NCBI GenBank assembly: GCA_021772915.1
Contig: JAJFLB010000031.1
Span: forward strand, 16,552-80,551
Origin: Gammaproteobacteria bacterium
GTDB taxonomy: Bacteria; Pseudomonadota; Gammaproteobacteria; Xanthomonadales; SZUA-36
DNA: 64,000 nucleotides
Direction: 5' to 3'
Shown here: one piece after another, positions 20,631 to 29,033 of the stretch
Layout: the number at the start of each line of letters is the position of its first letter
Position numbering within the stretch: the stretch's first letter is position 1
Notes under the pieces: model-generated
Databases searched by the model: none
Told to the model about the DNA's origin: nothing
The model's input: the letters and a program-made list of their open reading frames with translations, nothing else
Translations under genes and position numbers: made by a program

Positions 20631-21947
20631 TCAGGTGGTCAACAAACGCAGTAATTTGGCTTTGTCTTCCCGCAAACGACCATCCGTTTCGCACAACTCC
20701 TCAATTTTCCGACAAGCATGCAAAACAGTGGTATGGTCACGCCCACCGCAAGCGTCACCAATTTCCGGCAGGCTGTGCTGGGTCAACTCCTTAGCCAACG
20801 CCATTGCCATTTGCCTGGGACGGGCTATGCTGCGGGTTCTACGCCGGGATAGTAACTCTGAAAGCCGCATCTTGTAATATTCACAAACGGTTTTTTGGAT
20901 GTTCTCAATCGTAATCAAACGATCGTGAACCGTCAGCAAATCACGCAAAACTTCCCGGGTAAAACTCTCGGTTATTGCCTTACCGGTAAACCCTGCGTTT
21001 GCAATTAAAGTATTCAGTGCGCCCTCGAGATCACGTACGTGGGAACGCAAACGCTCGGCAATCAGGAATGCCACGGACTCTTCCAGTTGAACACCCCGCT
21101 CCTGGGCCTTATTCAAAAGGATGGCAACACGGGTTTCAAAATCTGGTGGCTCGATGACGATAGTCAATCCCCAGCTAAAACGTGAGCGCAAGCGTGCTTC
21201 CAGTCCTTCAACCTCTTTTGGATAGCGATCACAAGTCAATACAATCTGTTGTTTGCTATCTAACAATGCATTGAAAGTATGAAAAAATTCTTCCTGGGTT
21301 CTTTCCTTTCCTGCAAAAAACTGGACATCGTCAATCAGCAGTGCCCCCGCTGAACGGTAATGAGATTTGAATTCACCAATAACACCTTGACGCAAGGCCT
21401 GGATCATCTCACTGACAAAACGCTCAGAGTCCAGGTACAAAACCTTGATGGACGGATTCTGTTGACGGATATGATTCCCAATAGCGTGCAGGAGGTGGGT
21501 CTTACCCAATCCGGTGCTGCCATACAGCAGTAAGGGGTTGTACGCACCGCCGGGCTTTTTTGAAATTTGCAACGCCGCCTCGTAACCCAGTTCATTGGAC
21601 TTACCACGTACAAAATTATCAAATTGGTATCGACTGTCCAGGCCATTTTTTGGTCTGTTTCCGAGTGACATGGACGGTGTTCTATTCTTCTTAGTTTCGG
21701 GCTCAGATAGCTGACTGTCCTCAATACTCACCGTATCTCTGGAGTCACCGAGATGCTCAAAAATATCACGTACCCGCTCCAGGTAATGGGTGGTGATGTG
21801 GTCTCTGACATAAGAATTCGGTGCCACCAGGCGGGTCCGGGTTTTGCTGGTTACAACCTCAAGTGGACGAATAAAAGTATTGAAATCCTCGGGGGGTATC
21901 TCCCGCTCAAGATGCTGAAGGCAGCGAAGCCAGGTGTTTTGCGTCAT
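20631..21947 (-). CDS. dnaA: Chromosomal replication initiator protein DnaA
   Basis: The 438-residue initiator has an N-terminal DnaB-interacting domain (1-80), a variable linker, and an AAA+ domain with Walker A GSTGLGKTHLLHAIG (about 143) and Walker B LLIDDVQFF. The C-terminal DNA-binding domain carries the DnaA signature GGRDHTTVLHACRKI. It binds DnaA boxes and opens the origin. No strong Shine-Dalgarno precedes the ATG. It is divergent from rpmH. Confidence 0.98.
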   Translation of the reverse strand: MTQNTWLRCLQHLEREIPPEDFNTFIRPLEVVTSKTRTRLVAPNSYVRDHITTHYLERVRDIFEHLGDSRDTVSIEDSQLSEPETKKNRTPSMSLGNRPKNGLDSRYQFDNFVRGKSNELGYEAALQISKKPGGAYNPLLLYGSTGLGKTHLLHAIGNHIRQQNPSIKVLYLDSERFVSEMIQALRQGVIGEFKSHYRSAGALLIDDVQFFAGKERTQEEFFHTFNALLDSKQQIVLTCDRYPKEVEGLEARLRSRFSWGLTIVIEPPDFETRVAILLNKAQERGVQLEESVAFLIAERLRSHVRDLEGALNTLIANAGFTGKAITESFTREVLRDLLTVHDRLITIENIQKTVCEYYKMRLSELLSRRRTRSIARPRQMAMALAKELTQHSLPEIGDACGGRDHTTVLHACRKIEELCETDGRLREDKAKLLRLLTT

Positions 21948-22279
21948 GCCGAGTTCAAACCTATGGGCTTTGTCATATCCGGCACAAAGACTGGTCGGCG
22001 TTAATGTGCCAGGTTCTTATTTGGTTTACCGGAATTTACGAAGGATCGCATGATACACCGCCAGGTTCTCCCAGGATGATGTAATCACCCCACCCGGTAA
22101 AGGCCTAGTCTAACGTGCTGTGGATAACTTGGCTATAAAAAAACATCTATTAGGAGGGAAACAAAAATACGTGGCTAATTGCTTGAATGATCAGCCTATA
22201 CGGGATACCATTCGCCTCTTGTGTTGACTGCTTTCAGTAATGAAAAGGCAGTCCTGAGAGAATTTAAAGAGGCTCGCTA
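21948..22279. other. dnaA-rpmH intergenic region with a consensus DnaA box; candidate oriC/promoter region
   Basis: This 332-bp gap separates the divergent dnaA and rpmH genes, the position of oriC in pseudomonads. A full consensus DnaA box, TGTGGATAA (reverse of TTATCCACA), is at 22119-22127 next to an A/T run (TATAAAAAAACATC). Only one perfect box is seen, fewer than in typical origins. It must also contain the promoters for dnaA and rpmH-rnpA. Confidence 0.45.
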
Positions 22280-22414
22280 ATGAAACGTACTTTTCAACCC
22301 AGCCGGTTAAAACGTGCTCGTAGACACGGCTTTCGTGCTCGTATGGCAACCCGTGGTGGCCGCGCAGTCATCAATGCGCGCCGAGCCAAGGGTCGCAAGC
22401 GCCTGAGCGCCTGA
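22280..22414 (+). CDS. rpmH: 50S ribosomal protein L34
   Basis: This short gene encodes 44 residues, beginning [19 protein letters not shown] and ending GRKRLSA, an unmistakable arginine/lysine-rich L34. It sits in the large subunit near the exit tunnel. AGAGG precedes the ATG. It lies 80 bp ahead of rnpA in the usual rpmH-rnpA order. Confidence 0.97.
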   Translation: MKRTFQPSRLKRARRHGFRARMATRGGRAVINARRAKGRKRLSA

Positions 22415-22494
22415 TCAGTATAGTCCGGAGCCACCACCATCACTGGGTAAACAGGCTCACCTAGCACACAAAAGGGAAAGGCAGGCCAGGAGAG

Positions 22495-22884
22495 ATGAAA
22501 TTTTCCAGGCAACTCAGAATGCTCCACCCAAGGGAATTCAAGCAAGTATTCAATCAACCTATCCGATCAAGTGACCCATGTTTTCGGGTATTGGCGCGGG
22601 TGAACGGGAAGCAGCACCATCGTCTTGGTATGGCCGTATCCAAGAAGGCCTGTTCCAAAGCCGTTGGACGTAATCGGATCAAACGACTGGTGCGGGAGAG
22701 TTTTCGTACCCAACAGGCTGGGCAGGTTTCGGCGGGCAATCTGGATTTTGTTGTTTTGCCGACTGCATGGGCCACAAACCAAAGTAATGAAACATTGGTG
22801 AAATCGCTTTCGGTGCATTGGCAAAAAGTGTGCAGAAAAGCCGAAGACTCCAATGACAACAGTCCAAAACCCAATGATGGTTAG
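22495..22884 (+). CDS. rnpA: Ribonuclease P protein component
   Basis: This 129-residue basic protein assists the RNase P RNA in removing 5' leaders from pre-tRNAs. The RNR signature GRNRIKRLVRESFR is at about residues 58-72. AGGAGA precedes the ATG closely. yidD normally follows rnpA, but yidC begins only 38 bp later and no yidD-like frame fits in between. Confidence 0.95.
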   Translation: MKFSRQLRMLHPREFKQVFNQPIRSSDPCFRVLARVNGKQHHRLGMAVSKKACSKAVGRNRIKRLVRESFRTQQAGQVSAGNLDFVVLPTAWATNQSNETLVKSLSVHWQKVCRKAEDSNDNSPKPNDG

Positions 22885-22922
22885 CTGGCAATCCGACCTG
22901 AAGAACTAAGGATATTTAGATA

Positions 22923-24641
22923 ATGGCAAACCTTCGCCCCGTCCTATTTATGTCATTGTTCGTTTTAGCCTATTTGATGTGGGTGGAGTGGCAAAAAGAC
23001 TATGCCCCACAACCACAAACAACTGTGGTCAGTACGCCGGCCGAAGAGTTCTCTGTGCCCGGTTTGGGAGCGAGTCAAGGCCCTGTAAGCGGCGACTTGC
23101 CGGGTGATCTGCCCGAACCGGATGCCGGGCTCGTGGAAACCGAAAACAGCAAACCTGACTGGGAAGCCGGACAGGCTGTATTCGCATCTGGGAACAGTGG
23201 ACTGCTAACAGTTGTAACAGATGTGCTTGAAGTGGGCATTGATCTTACGGGTGGAACGGTGGTTACGGCAAAGTTGCTGGATTATCTTGTTGACCTGGAC
23301 AACCCGGGAATCAATGTTGATCTGCTCCTCCGCGATGGCCCTGAAATGTTTGTCGCACAGTCGGGGCTGTTGAGTCGAGAGGTCGCTCCAAACCACACCA
23401 GCAGCTATCGCGCTCAGCGTATGCAATATGAACTGGGACCGGGCTCAGATGAAATTCGTGTACCACTGAGCTGGGATGATGAAAGTGGTATCCACGTGAC
23501 CAAAACCTTTATTTTCAAACGTGGCAAGTATGACATTACTGTACAACACACCCTGACCAACGACAGTGGACAGGCCTGGACCGGAAGTCGTTATGACCAG
23601 TTGCAACGTGCCGTGTTGACAGATAAAGATGATGGTGGTTTTACTAACCCCGGCAGATACAGTTTCTTTGGTGTGGGCTTTTATAGTCCGGCTGAGAAGT
23701 TTGAGAAGGTGGATTTCGAGGATATTGCCGAAGAGCCTTTTAAACGTCAATACAGTGGCGGCTGGGTATCCATGGTGCAGCATTATTTCTTTGCGGCGTG
23801 GATCCCCCCAAGCGAAGAAATGGACAGCTATTCCACCCAGGTCTATTCCCCGGCCGGGTATCCCCGCTATATAGCCAGAGCCGTGTCACCACAGGTTGTT
23901 GTGAGCAGCGGTGACCGCAAGGTGTTTGAAAGCAGGTTATATGTTGGACCCAAATTGCAAGACGAGCTGGATGCGGTTGCAACCGGACTTCCTCATACTG
24001 TCAATTACGGTATTTTCACCGTGTTTTCGAAACCATTATTTTGGCTGCTTTCAAATATTCACAAGGTGGTGGGTAATTGGGGTTGGGCAATACTGTTGTT
24101 AACTGTGCTGATCAAACTGGCGTTTTTCAAACTGACCGAGGCCCAGTACCGGTCCATGGCGCGAATGCGAAAACTGCAACCGCGTATAGAGCAACTCAAA
24201 GAGCGATACGGTGACGACCGCCAGCGTATGAGCCAGGCCATGATGGAGATGTACAAAACCGAAAAGGTAAATCCATTGGGCGGTTGCCTGCCCATATTGG
24301 TGCAGATACCCATTTTCATTGCGCTTTACTGGGTGTTACTCGAATCGGTTGAACTGCGTCAGGCGCCATTTATTCTCTGGATTGATAACCTGACCGCAAA
24401 AGACCCGTACTTTATCCTCCCGGTGCTCAACGCAGCCTTCATGATCCTGTCCCAACGCCTGACACCAACGGCAGGTATGGATCCGATGCAACGCAAACTC
24501 ATGCAATTCATGCCGATCGGCTTTTCCATCATGTTTGCATTTTTCCCGGCAGGTCTGGTGCTCTACTGGGCCACTAACGCCGGTTTGTCCCTGGCGCAAC
24601 AGTGGTACATCACGCGAAAAATAGAAGCAGACAGTAAGTAA
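22923..24641 (+). CDS. yidC: Membrane protein insertase YidC
   Basis: The 572-residue inner-membrane insertase works alone or with SecYEG. It has an N-terminal membrane anchor (about 5-20), a large periplasmic beta domain (about 70-350) and a C-terminal five-helix insertase core (about 360-565). The motif NPLGGCLPILVQIPIFIALY lies in the core. AGGAT precedes the ATG. Length and domain order are normal for Gram-negative YidC. Confidence 0.96.
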   Translation: MANLRPVLFMSLFVLAYLMWVEWQKDYAPQPQTTVVSTPAEEFSVPGLGASQGPVSGDLPGDLPEPDAGLVETENSKPDWEAGQAVFASGNSGLLTVVTDVLEVGIDLTGGTVVTAKLLDYLVDLDNPGINVDLLLRDGPEMFVAQSGLLSREVAPNHTSSYRAQRMQYELGPGSDEIRVPLSWDDESGIHVTKTFIFKRGKYDITVQHTLTNDSGQAWTGSRYDQLQRAVLTDKDDGGFTNPGRYSFFGVGFYSPAEKFEKVDFEDIAEEPFKRQYSGGWVSMVQHYFFAAWIPPSEEMDSYSTQVYSPAGYPRYIARAVSPQVVVSSGDRKVFESRLYVGPKLQDELDAVATGLPHTVNYGIFTVFSKPLFWLLSNIHKVVGNWGWAILLLTVLIKLAFFKLTEAQYRSMARMRKLQPRIEQLKERYGDDRQRMSQAMMEMYKTEKVNPLGGCLPILVQIPIFIALYWVLLESVELRQAPFILWIDNLTAKDPYFILPVLNAAFMILSQRLTPTAGMDPMQRKLMQFMPIGFSIMFAFFPAGLVLYWATNAGLSLAQQWYITRKIEADSK

Positions 24642-24667
24642 GTTCCGTTTCTCGAGTGGCTCTGGAC

Positions 24668-24779
24668 GGCCCAGGCCAGTTTCTCAACCGGTTCCCGGTG
24701 GCCCAGGCCAGTTTCTCAACCGGTTCCCGGTCTCACCTTCTCTCACCTTCTCCAGAGTGCTGGTGCAATTTACGGGTTG
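24668..24779. repeat. Decayed fragment of the MITE-like element with internal tandem duplications
   Basis: In reverse orientation this stretch matches the left part of copy 1 (12173-12250), including the degenerate terminal repeat CTGGTGCAATTTACGGGTT at 24760-24778. It carries a perfect 32-bp tandem duplication (24668-24699 and 24700-24731) and a 10-bp tandem duplication of TCTCACCTTC (24731-24750). It occupies most of the yidC-mnmE gap. Confidence 0.65.
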
Positions 24780-24795
24780 GCCATAAACTTCGGGT

Positions 24796-26151
24796 ATGGG
24801 AACCAAGAAACCACCAACACCTGACACGGACACCATCTGTGCCATAGCGACCCCTCTCGGTGTAGGCGGGATTGGAATCATCCGTGTTTCCGGCCCACTT
24901 TGCACAACCATTGCAGAGCAGTTACTGGACGTTACGCTGACTCCCCGACGCGTGTTTTTCGCGCGATTTCTGGATGATCATGGTTCGACTATTGACTCGG
25001 GCGTTGCTTTGTTGTTCGCGGCACCGGCCTCTTTTACCGGCGAAGACGTATTGGAATTGCAGGCTCATGGGGGACCGCTGATCCTACAACTACTGATGAC
25101 ACGTGTGCTTGAATTGGGTGCGCGTCCGGCACGTCCCGGGGAGTTTTCGGAACGGGCATTTCTGAATAACAAACTCGATCTTGCTCAGGCGGAGGCTATC
25201 GCTGACTTAATTGAATCAGGTACAGAGGCCGCTGCGCGCGCGGCACAACGGTCACTGGAAGGTGTTTTCTCCAACCGGGTCAACCTGCTGCTGGCAGAAT
25301 TAACGTCCCTGCGGGTATTTATTGAGGCATCACTGGACTTTGCAGAGGAAGAAATCGACTTCCTGGCTGACAGCGATACACACCAGCGCCTGGAACAGAC
25401 AATCCAAACCACCCGTCTGTTGCTGGACGAAGCCCGGCAAGGACGCTTATTGCGCGACGGTATCACCATTGCCATTGTCGGACCGCCTAACGTGGGCAAG
25501 TCAAGCCTGCTCAATATACTGGCTGGGACGGATACCGCCATTGTGACAGACATACCGGGCACTACCCGGGACGTGCTGCGCGAATCCATTTCAATAGAGG
25601 GCATACCGGTTCACTTTGCCGATACCGCAGGGTTACGGGACGCGACGGACGTGATTGAAGCAGAAGGCGTCAAGCGGGCGAGGGCAGCCGTAGAGGGGTC
25701 AGACCTGGTGTTGCTGGTACTCGACTTGAGTGATCCAGGAGATTCAGCGCAACGACGGGCCCTGGAGCTGCCACCCGGCATTCGTTGTATCCAGGTATGG
25801 AACAAAATGGATATCGCAGCAGGTCATAATACAGACCAGGTAAACCAAGTAAACATATCGGCTAAAACCGGCGAGGGCATTGAAACACTGAAAACCATGA
25901 TTCGTGACGCCGCCGGCCTCAGTGCGAGTCACGAAGGTGTTTTTTCAGCCAGGAAAAGACACCTGGACGCACTGCGCCGCACACAGCAGCACCTGCAGAC
26001 AGGGAAAACCCAACTCGGTGAGCACGCGGCACCGGAGTTGCTGGCAGAAGAACTGCGGTTTGCCCATAAGGCCCTTGGGGAGATTACCGGCGCATTTTTG
26101 CCAGACGAGCTGCTTGGGGCTATTTTTGCCAGCTTTTGTATTGGGAAATAG
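24796..26151 (+). CDS. mnmE: tRNA modification GTPase MnmE
   Basis: The 451-residue protein acts with MnmG to add carboxymethylaminomethyl groups to U34 of certain tRNAs. It has an N-terminal folate-binding domain (about 1-125), a helical domain, and an inserted G domain with GPPNVGKSSLLN near 230 and DTAGLRD near 277. It ends in the conserved CIGK. mnmG, often nearby, is not in this window; a MITE-like element and the sulfur genes follow instead. Confidence 0.96.
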   Translation: MGTKKPPTPDTDTICAIATPLGVGGIGIIRVSGPLCTTIAEQLLDVTLTPRRVFFARFLDDHGSTIDSGVALLFAAPASFTGEDVLELQAHGGPLILQLLMTRVLELGARPARPGEFSERAFLNNKLDLAQAEAIADLIESGTEAAARAAQRSLEGVFSNRVNLLLAELTSLRVFIEASLDFAEEEIDFLADSDTHQRLEQTIQTTRLLLDEARQGRLLRDGITIAIVGPPNVGKSSLLNILAGTDTAIVTDIPGTTRDVLRESISIEGIPVHFADTAGLRDATDVIEAEGVKRARAAVEGSDLVLLVLDLSDPGDSAQRRALELPPGIRCIQVWNKMDIAAGHNTDQVNQVNISAKTGEGIETLKTMIRDAAGLSASHEGVFSARKRHLDALRRTQQHLQTGKTQLGEHAAPELLAEELRFAHKALGEITGAFLPDELLGAIFASFCIGK

Positions 26152-26209
26152 GATTAAGGTCAGTATGACCTCGTCGGATCACCAGCCCGCGTAATGCAAG
26201 AGGTGGGCC

Positions 26210-26468
26210 AGCCCGCATATTTCACCAGTATCCTGGATGATGGCGCCGGCCAGATGCGACTGGATGCCGAGCTGGACTGAAGGCCATAGCCGTAGCTATG
26301 GTCTGATGGAAGCTCAAGTTCAGGCGTATATGGACAAGCCAGGGGCGGGATAGGTATTGGGCCGGGTACAAAGTGTACCTTGGGGTTTGTTTGCAAATAT
26401 GTCATTTAAGTCAACTGATTCATTTGCTTGCGGTGAGGCCCATTACCGGCTGGTGAAATATGCGGGCT
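26210..26468. repeat. MITE-like inverted-repeat element, copy 2
   Basis: Perfect 19-bp terminal inverted repeats bound this copy: AGCCCGCATATTTCACCAG at 26210-26228 and CTGGTGAAATATGCGGGCT at 26450-26468. The interior aligns with copy 1 through shared blocks such as CTCAAGTTCAGGCG, TGGACAAGCCAGGG and CAACTGATTCATT, but lacks about 50 bp near the left end. The internal hairpin (26282-26303) keeps the CGTA loop. The right end provides the first two bases of the tusA stop codon, read on the other strand. It lies between the converging mnmE and tusA genes and has no coding capacity of its own. Confidence 0.82.
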
Positions 26469-26694
26469 AGGCAGGTTTGCGTAATACAAACCGGTAAACG
26501 CCGGCCTCTTCACCCTGCTCTAACAGTTCATTGCCGGTGGTTCGGCAAAATGCCGCGAAATCGGCCACCGAACCGGCGTCAGTTGCAAGTATTTCCAGCG
26601 TGCCGCCTTCGGGTACGGTCTTGAGGGCTTTTTTTGCTTTCAAAATGGGCAATGGGCAGTTGAGGCCCTTTGCGTCGAGTAATTGGTCGGCCAT
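26467..26694 (-). CDS. tusA: Sulfur carrier protein TusA
   Basis: This 75-residue sulfurtransferase has the CPxP motif at residues 13-16 (GLNCPLPILKAKKAL), whose cysteine carries persulfide sulfur. In sulfur oxidisers TusA works with DsrE-type proteins to deliver sulfane sulfur to the oxidation machinery. It lies 37 bp after dsrE2, probably in one transcript. Its TAG stop overlaps the end of the MITE-like element, so the last residues may have been set by the insertion. Confidence 0.92.
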   Translation of the reverse strand: MADQLLDAKGLNCPLPILKAKKALKTVPEGGTLEILATDAGSVADFAAFCRTTGNELLEQGEEAGVYRFVLRKPA

Positions 26695-26731
26695 GATAGT
26701 TTCCTTTTGGCAGCTTTATAAAACGAAGCGA

Positions 26732-27226
26732 TCAGATGAACAGATTGATATGGCTTTGGGTCGCAACCTCGACATAAGTTGCCGCACCACCCAACTCAGG
26801 GCCGTCAATCATTTCATCAAATGAATATTCGAACAGATCCATGGTCATCTGGCATGCGATCATACGAACCTCGGCCTCAAGGGCAAATTCACGCAACTCT
26901 TCAATGGTCGCGACACCCTTCTTGGACATGAGGTTTTTCATCATTTTTGAGGCTGCGGCGTCAATACCTGGAATGGCAGATACGATATTCGGCATTCCCA
27001 TGTGCATACCCATCATCGGCATTTTCATGGCCGGATTACCTAACGAGGAAATTTGCAAATTCAGATCCTTCAAGAGCAATGGCAAGCCGTAAAAGGTAAA
27101 AAACATGGTGACATCCAAACCCATGGCTGCCGCGGTGGTGCCGACAATAAAGGGTGGGTAGGCCCAGTCAAGCGTGCCTTTCGTGACGATAATAGACATG
27201 GTATTGGGGTCAATATTGTTGCTCAT
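26732..27226 (-). CDS. dsrE2: DsrE/DsrF-family sulfur relay protein (DsrE2 type)
   Basis: The 164-residue DsrE-fold protein has a single key cysteine at 125 (RMIACQMTMDLF) and a methionine-rich stretch at about 67-79 (MKMPMMGMHMGMPN), typical of DsrE2-like proteins. Family members bind persulfide and exchange it with TusA. No rhodanese gene, the usual third partner, is adjacent. It has no strongly predicted membrane anchor. Confidence 0.85.
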   Translation of the reverse strand: MSNNIDPNTMSIIVTKGTLDWAYPPFIVGTTAAAMGLDVTMFFTFYGLPLLLKDLNLQISSLGNPAMKMPMMGMHMGMPNIVSAIPGIDAAASKMMKNLMSKKGVATIEELREFALEAEVRMIACQMTMDLFEYSFDEMIDGPELGGAATYVEVATQSHINLFI

Positions 27227-27281
27227 GAGTGGTCCATTTAATAAGGTAAAACCTTCTTTTGTTAGTAGCTTAGGAGTTTCG

Positions 27282-27287
27282 AGTATA
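27282..27287 (-). promoter_or_regulatory. Candidate -10 element of the dsrE2-tusA promoter
   Basis: On the minus strand TATACT lies about 55 bp upstream of the dsrE2 start, in an AT-rich part of the 270-bp gap after hdrB. No convincing -35 was found. The rest of the gap (27227-27496) holds a 7-bp stem-loop, TAGTTGG/CCAACTA, near 27430, possibly ending hdrB transcription, and no gene. Confidence 0.3.
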
Positions 27288-27496
27288 TATTAAACTTCGT
27301 TTATTAGGGAAATCGAATATTCAATGCAACAGGCAAAAATACTGGTCGGAATTTTGTGCCAACACGACGTATGAGACCCGGTAAGTTGCAATCTGCCTTC
27401 ACAAGGCCACTGAGAATAGATCGTAGGTTAGTTGGATTAACCCAACTATCCGCCCGGCAGTCTGGAATCCATTTTTGTGGCGGCAATGTGTGGGTG

Positions 27497-28417
27497 CTAG
27501 GCGTTTTGTACCAGGATGTCCAACTTTTCAGAACGGACCGTGTTGCGGTGCAGACCGGCATCTTTCCTCCCATCCAAACCGAAGGCTTTGGCCATCAGCT
27601 GGCTGTAGAAGACCACCGGAAGATTGAAGTCAGTACCGAATTTTTTGTTGATTTCCGCCTGATACATTTCCACGTTGGTTTGGCACAAAGGGCAGGGTGT
27701 TGAGATGACGTCAGCCCCGGCATCCTCGGCGGCTTGCAGGATTTCCTTGATCAGGTGAAGGGTTTTCTCCGGGGAAATAACCGAGATCGAACCACCACAG
27801 CAACTGGTCTTGACATTGAAGTCCACCGCTTCGGCCCCACAGGCCTCGGCAAATTGATCGAGAAACTCAGGGTCATCAAAGGTATCGTAATTGCCGCCTG
27901 ATTCCGTGTTGGCAAAGGGCCGAACAGTCTGGCAGCCAACGTAGCCCGCCACTTTAAGCCCATCCAGAGGCTGGGTCACTCGCTCCTTGATTTTGTCGAT
28001 ACCAACCTCGTTGACGATAACTTCGCAGGCATGGCGGACCTGCAAACTGGCCTCGTAGGACAAATCGGCAACCGCCAAAGACTCATTTACTTTGTTTTGC
28101 AGGGCGACGTCGGCCTTGATTCTCTCATTTGCCCCGTGGGTGTTCAGATAACAAGCAGCGCAACCCGTAATCACATCGGTTGCATGCTGGGTCTCCGCCT
28201 TCGCCAGGTTGCGTCCGGTCAGTGCTGTTGTTGGCAATGGCCCCCCGCCGATATTGCCAACTGAGGCCCCGCAACAATTCCAGTCGTCCAGTTCCTCCAT
28301 TTCAAGCCCGAGCTCCGGGATGATTGCACGCAGGGACTCATCGAGGTGTTTGGAGCTGCCCTGGGAGCTACACCCGGGGTAATAAACGTATTTTTTCCTG
28401 GCGTCTTTGCTGTTCAT
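27497..28417 (-). CDS. hdrB: Heterodisulfide reductase subunit B-like protein (Qmo-associated HdrB)
   Basis: The 306-residue protein has two complete CCG domains. The first uses Cys16, Cys48-Cys49, Cys86 and Cys89; the second uses Cys162, Cys206-Cys207, Cys242 and Cys245. In archaeal HdrB each domain binds a non-cubane [4Fe-4S] cluster that reduces disulfides. It overlaps hdrC by four bases, in an operon qmoA-qmoB-hdrC-hdrB. This HdrBC pair replaces membrane QmoC, an arrangement known from Gram-positive sulfate reducers. The physiological disulfide or other acceptor is unknown. Confidence 0.88.
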   Translation of the reverse strand: MNSKDARKKYVYYPGCSSQGSSKHLDESLRAIIPELGLEMEELDDWNCCGASVGNIGGGPLPTTALTGRNLAKAETQHATDVITGCAACYLNTHGANERIKADVALQNKVNESLAVADLSYEASLQVRHACEVIVNEVGIDKIKERVTQPLDGLKVAGYVGCQTVRPFANTESGGNYDTFDDPEFLDQFAEACGAEAVDFNVKTSCCGGSISVISPEKTLHLIKEILQAAEDAGADVISTPCPLCQTNVEMYQAEINKKFGTDFNLPVVFYSQLMAKAFGLDGRKDAGLHRNTVRSEKLDILVQNA

Positions 28418-29031
28418 GATTTGTCTTCACCCAATTGATCACGGGCTTCTATTTCAGCGGCCTTTTCCAGTATTGCCTGCAGACCACCGGTGTCTGAAAC
28501 TTTGTGCGGAAGACCCAGGTGCATACGCCCTTTCAGAATCAGATCCAGGGCAATCTTCAGATTTCCCAGGCCCCTTTTAATGCCTTCGGCCAAACCAAAG
28601 GAAAAATAGAACTTTGCGGTCACCAGTCTTTCGTCTGTTCTGCCGAAATGCGTAACGCTCCACCAGAAAGAACGCGCAAAGCGACTGGTTACCACCTCAT
28701 CGGCATAACCTAGGGAAACGGCCTTGGCTGCCAGACCCTGTACGATGGAGGTGACCGGAATACCACGGGGGCAGCGGACGGTACAACGGTAACAGGAGGT
28801 ACAGTTCCACAGGGTATTGGAACGCAATACGGTATCCTTCATGCCCGCCCTGATCATCATGATGAGCTTGCGTGGACCGTGGTCCATGTCAGTACCAATC
28901 GGGCAAGATCCCGAGCAAGCCCCGCATTGCATACACATCGACAACTGGTCACCGCCCTTGACGTTTTCATAGACCCACCTGGCAAAACCAAGGTCGTATT
29001 TCTGGCTGCTGTCGGGTAACGGTGTTGCCAC
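28414..29031 (-). CDS. hdrC: Heterodisulfide reductase subunit C-like iron-sulfur protein (Qmo-associated HdrC)
   Basis: The 205-residue protein has two ferredoxin-type clusters, bound by Cys33/36/39/43 and Cys77/80/83/87. It would shuttle electrons between QmoA/QmoB and HdrB. QmoC proteins are HdrC fused to a membrane cytochrome b part; here the protein ends without membrane helices, so the complex looks soluble. It follows qmoB by 2 bp and overlaps hdrB. Confidence 0.88.
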   Translation of the reverse strand: MATPLPDSSQKYDLGFARWVYENVKGGDQLSMCMQCGACSGSCPIGTDMDHGPRKLIMMIRAGMKDTVLRSNTLWNCTSCYRCTVRCPRGIPVTSIVQGLAAKAVSLGYADEVVTSRFARSFWWSVTHFGRTDERLVTAKFYFSFGLAEGIKRGLGNLKIALDLILKGRMHLGLPHKVSDTGGLQAILEKAAEIEARDQLGEDKS

Positions 29032-29033
29032 GT

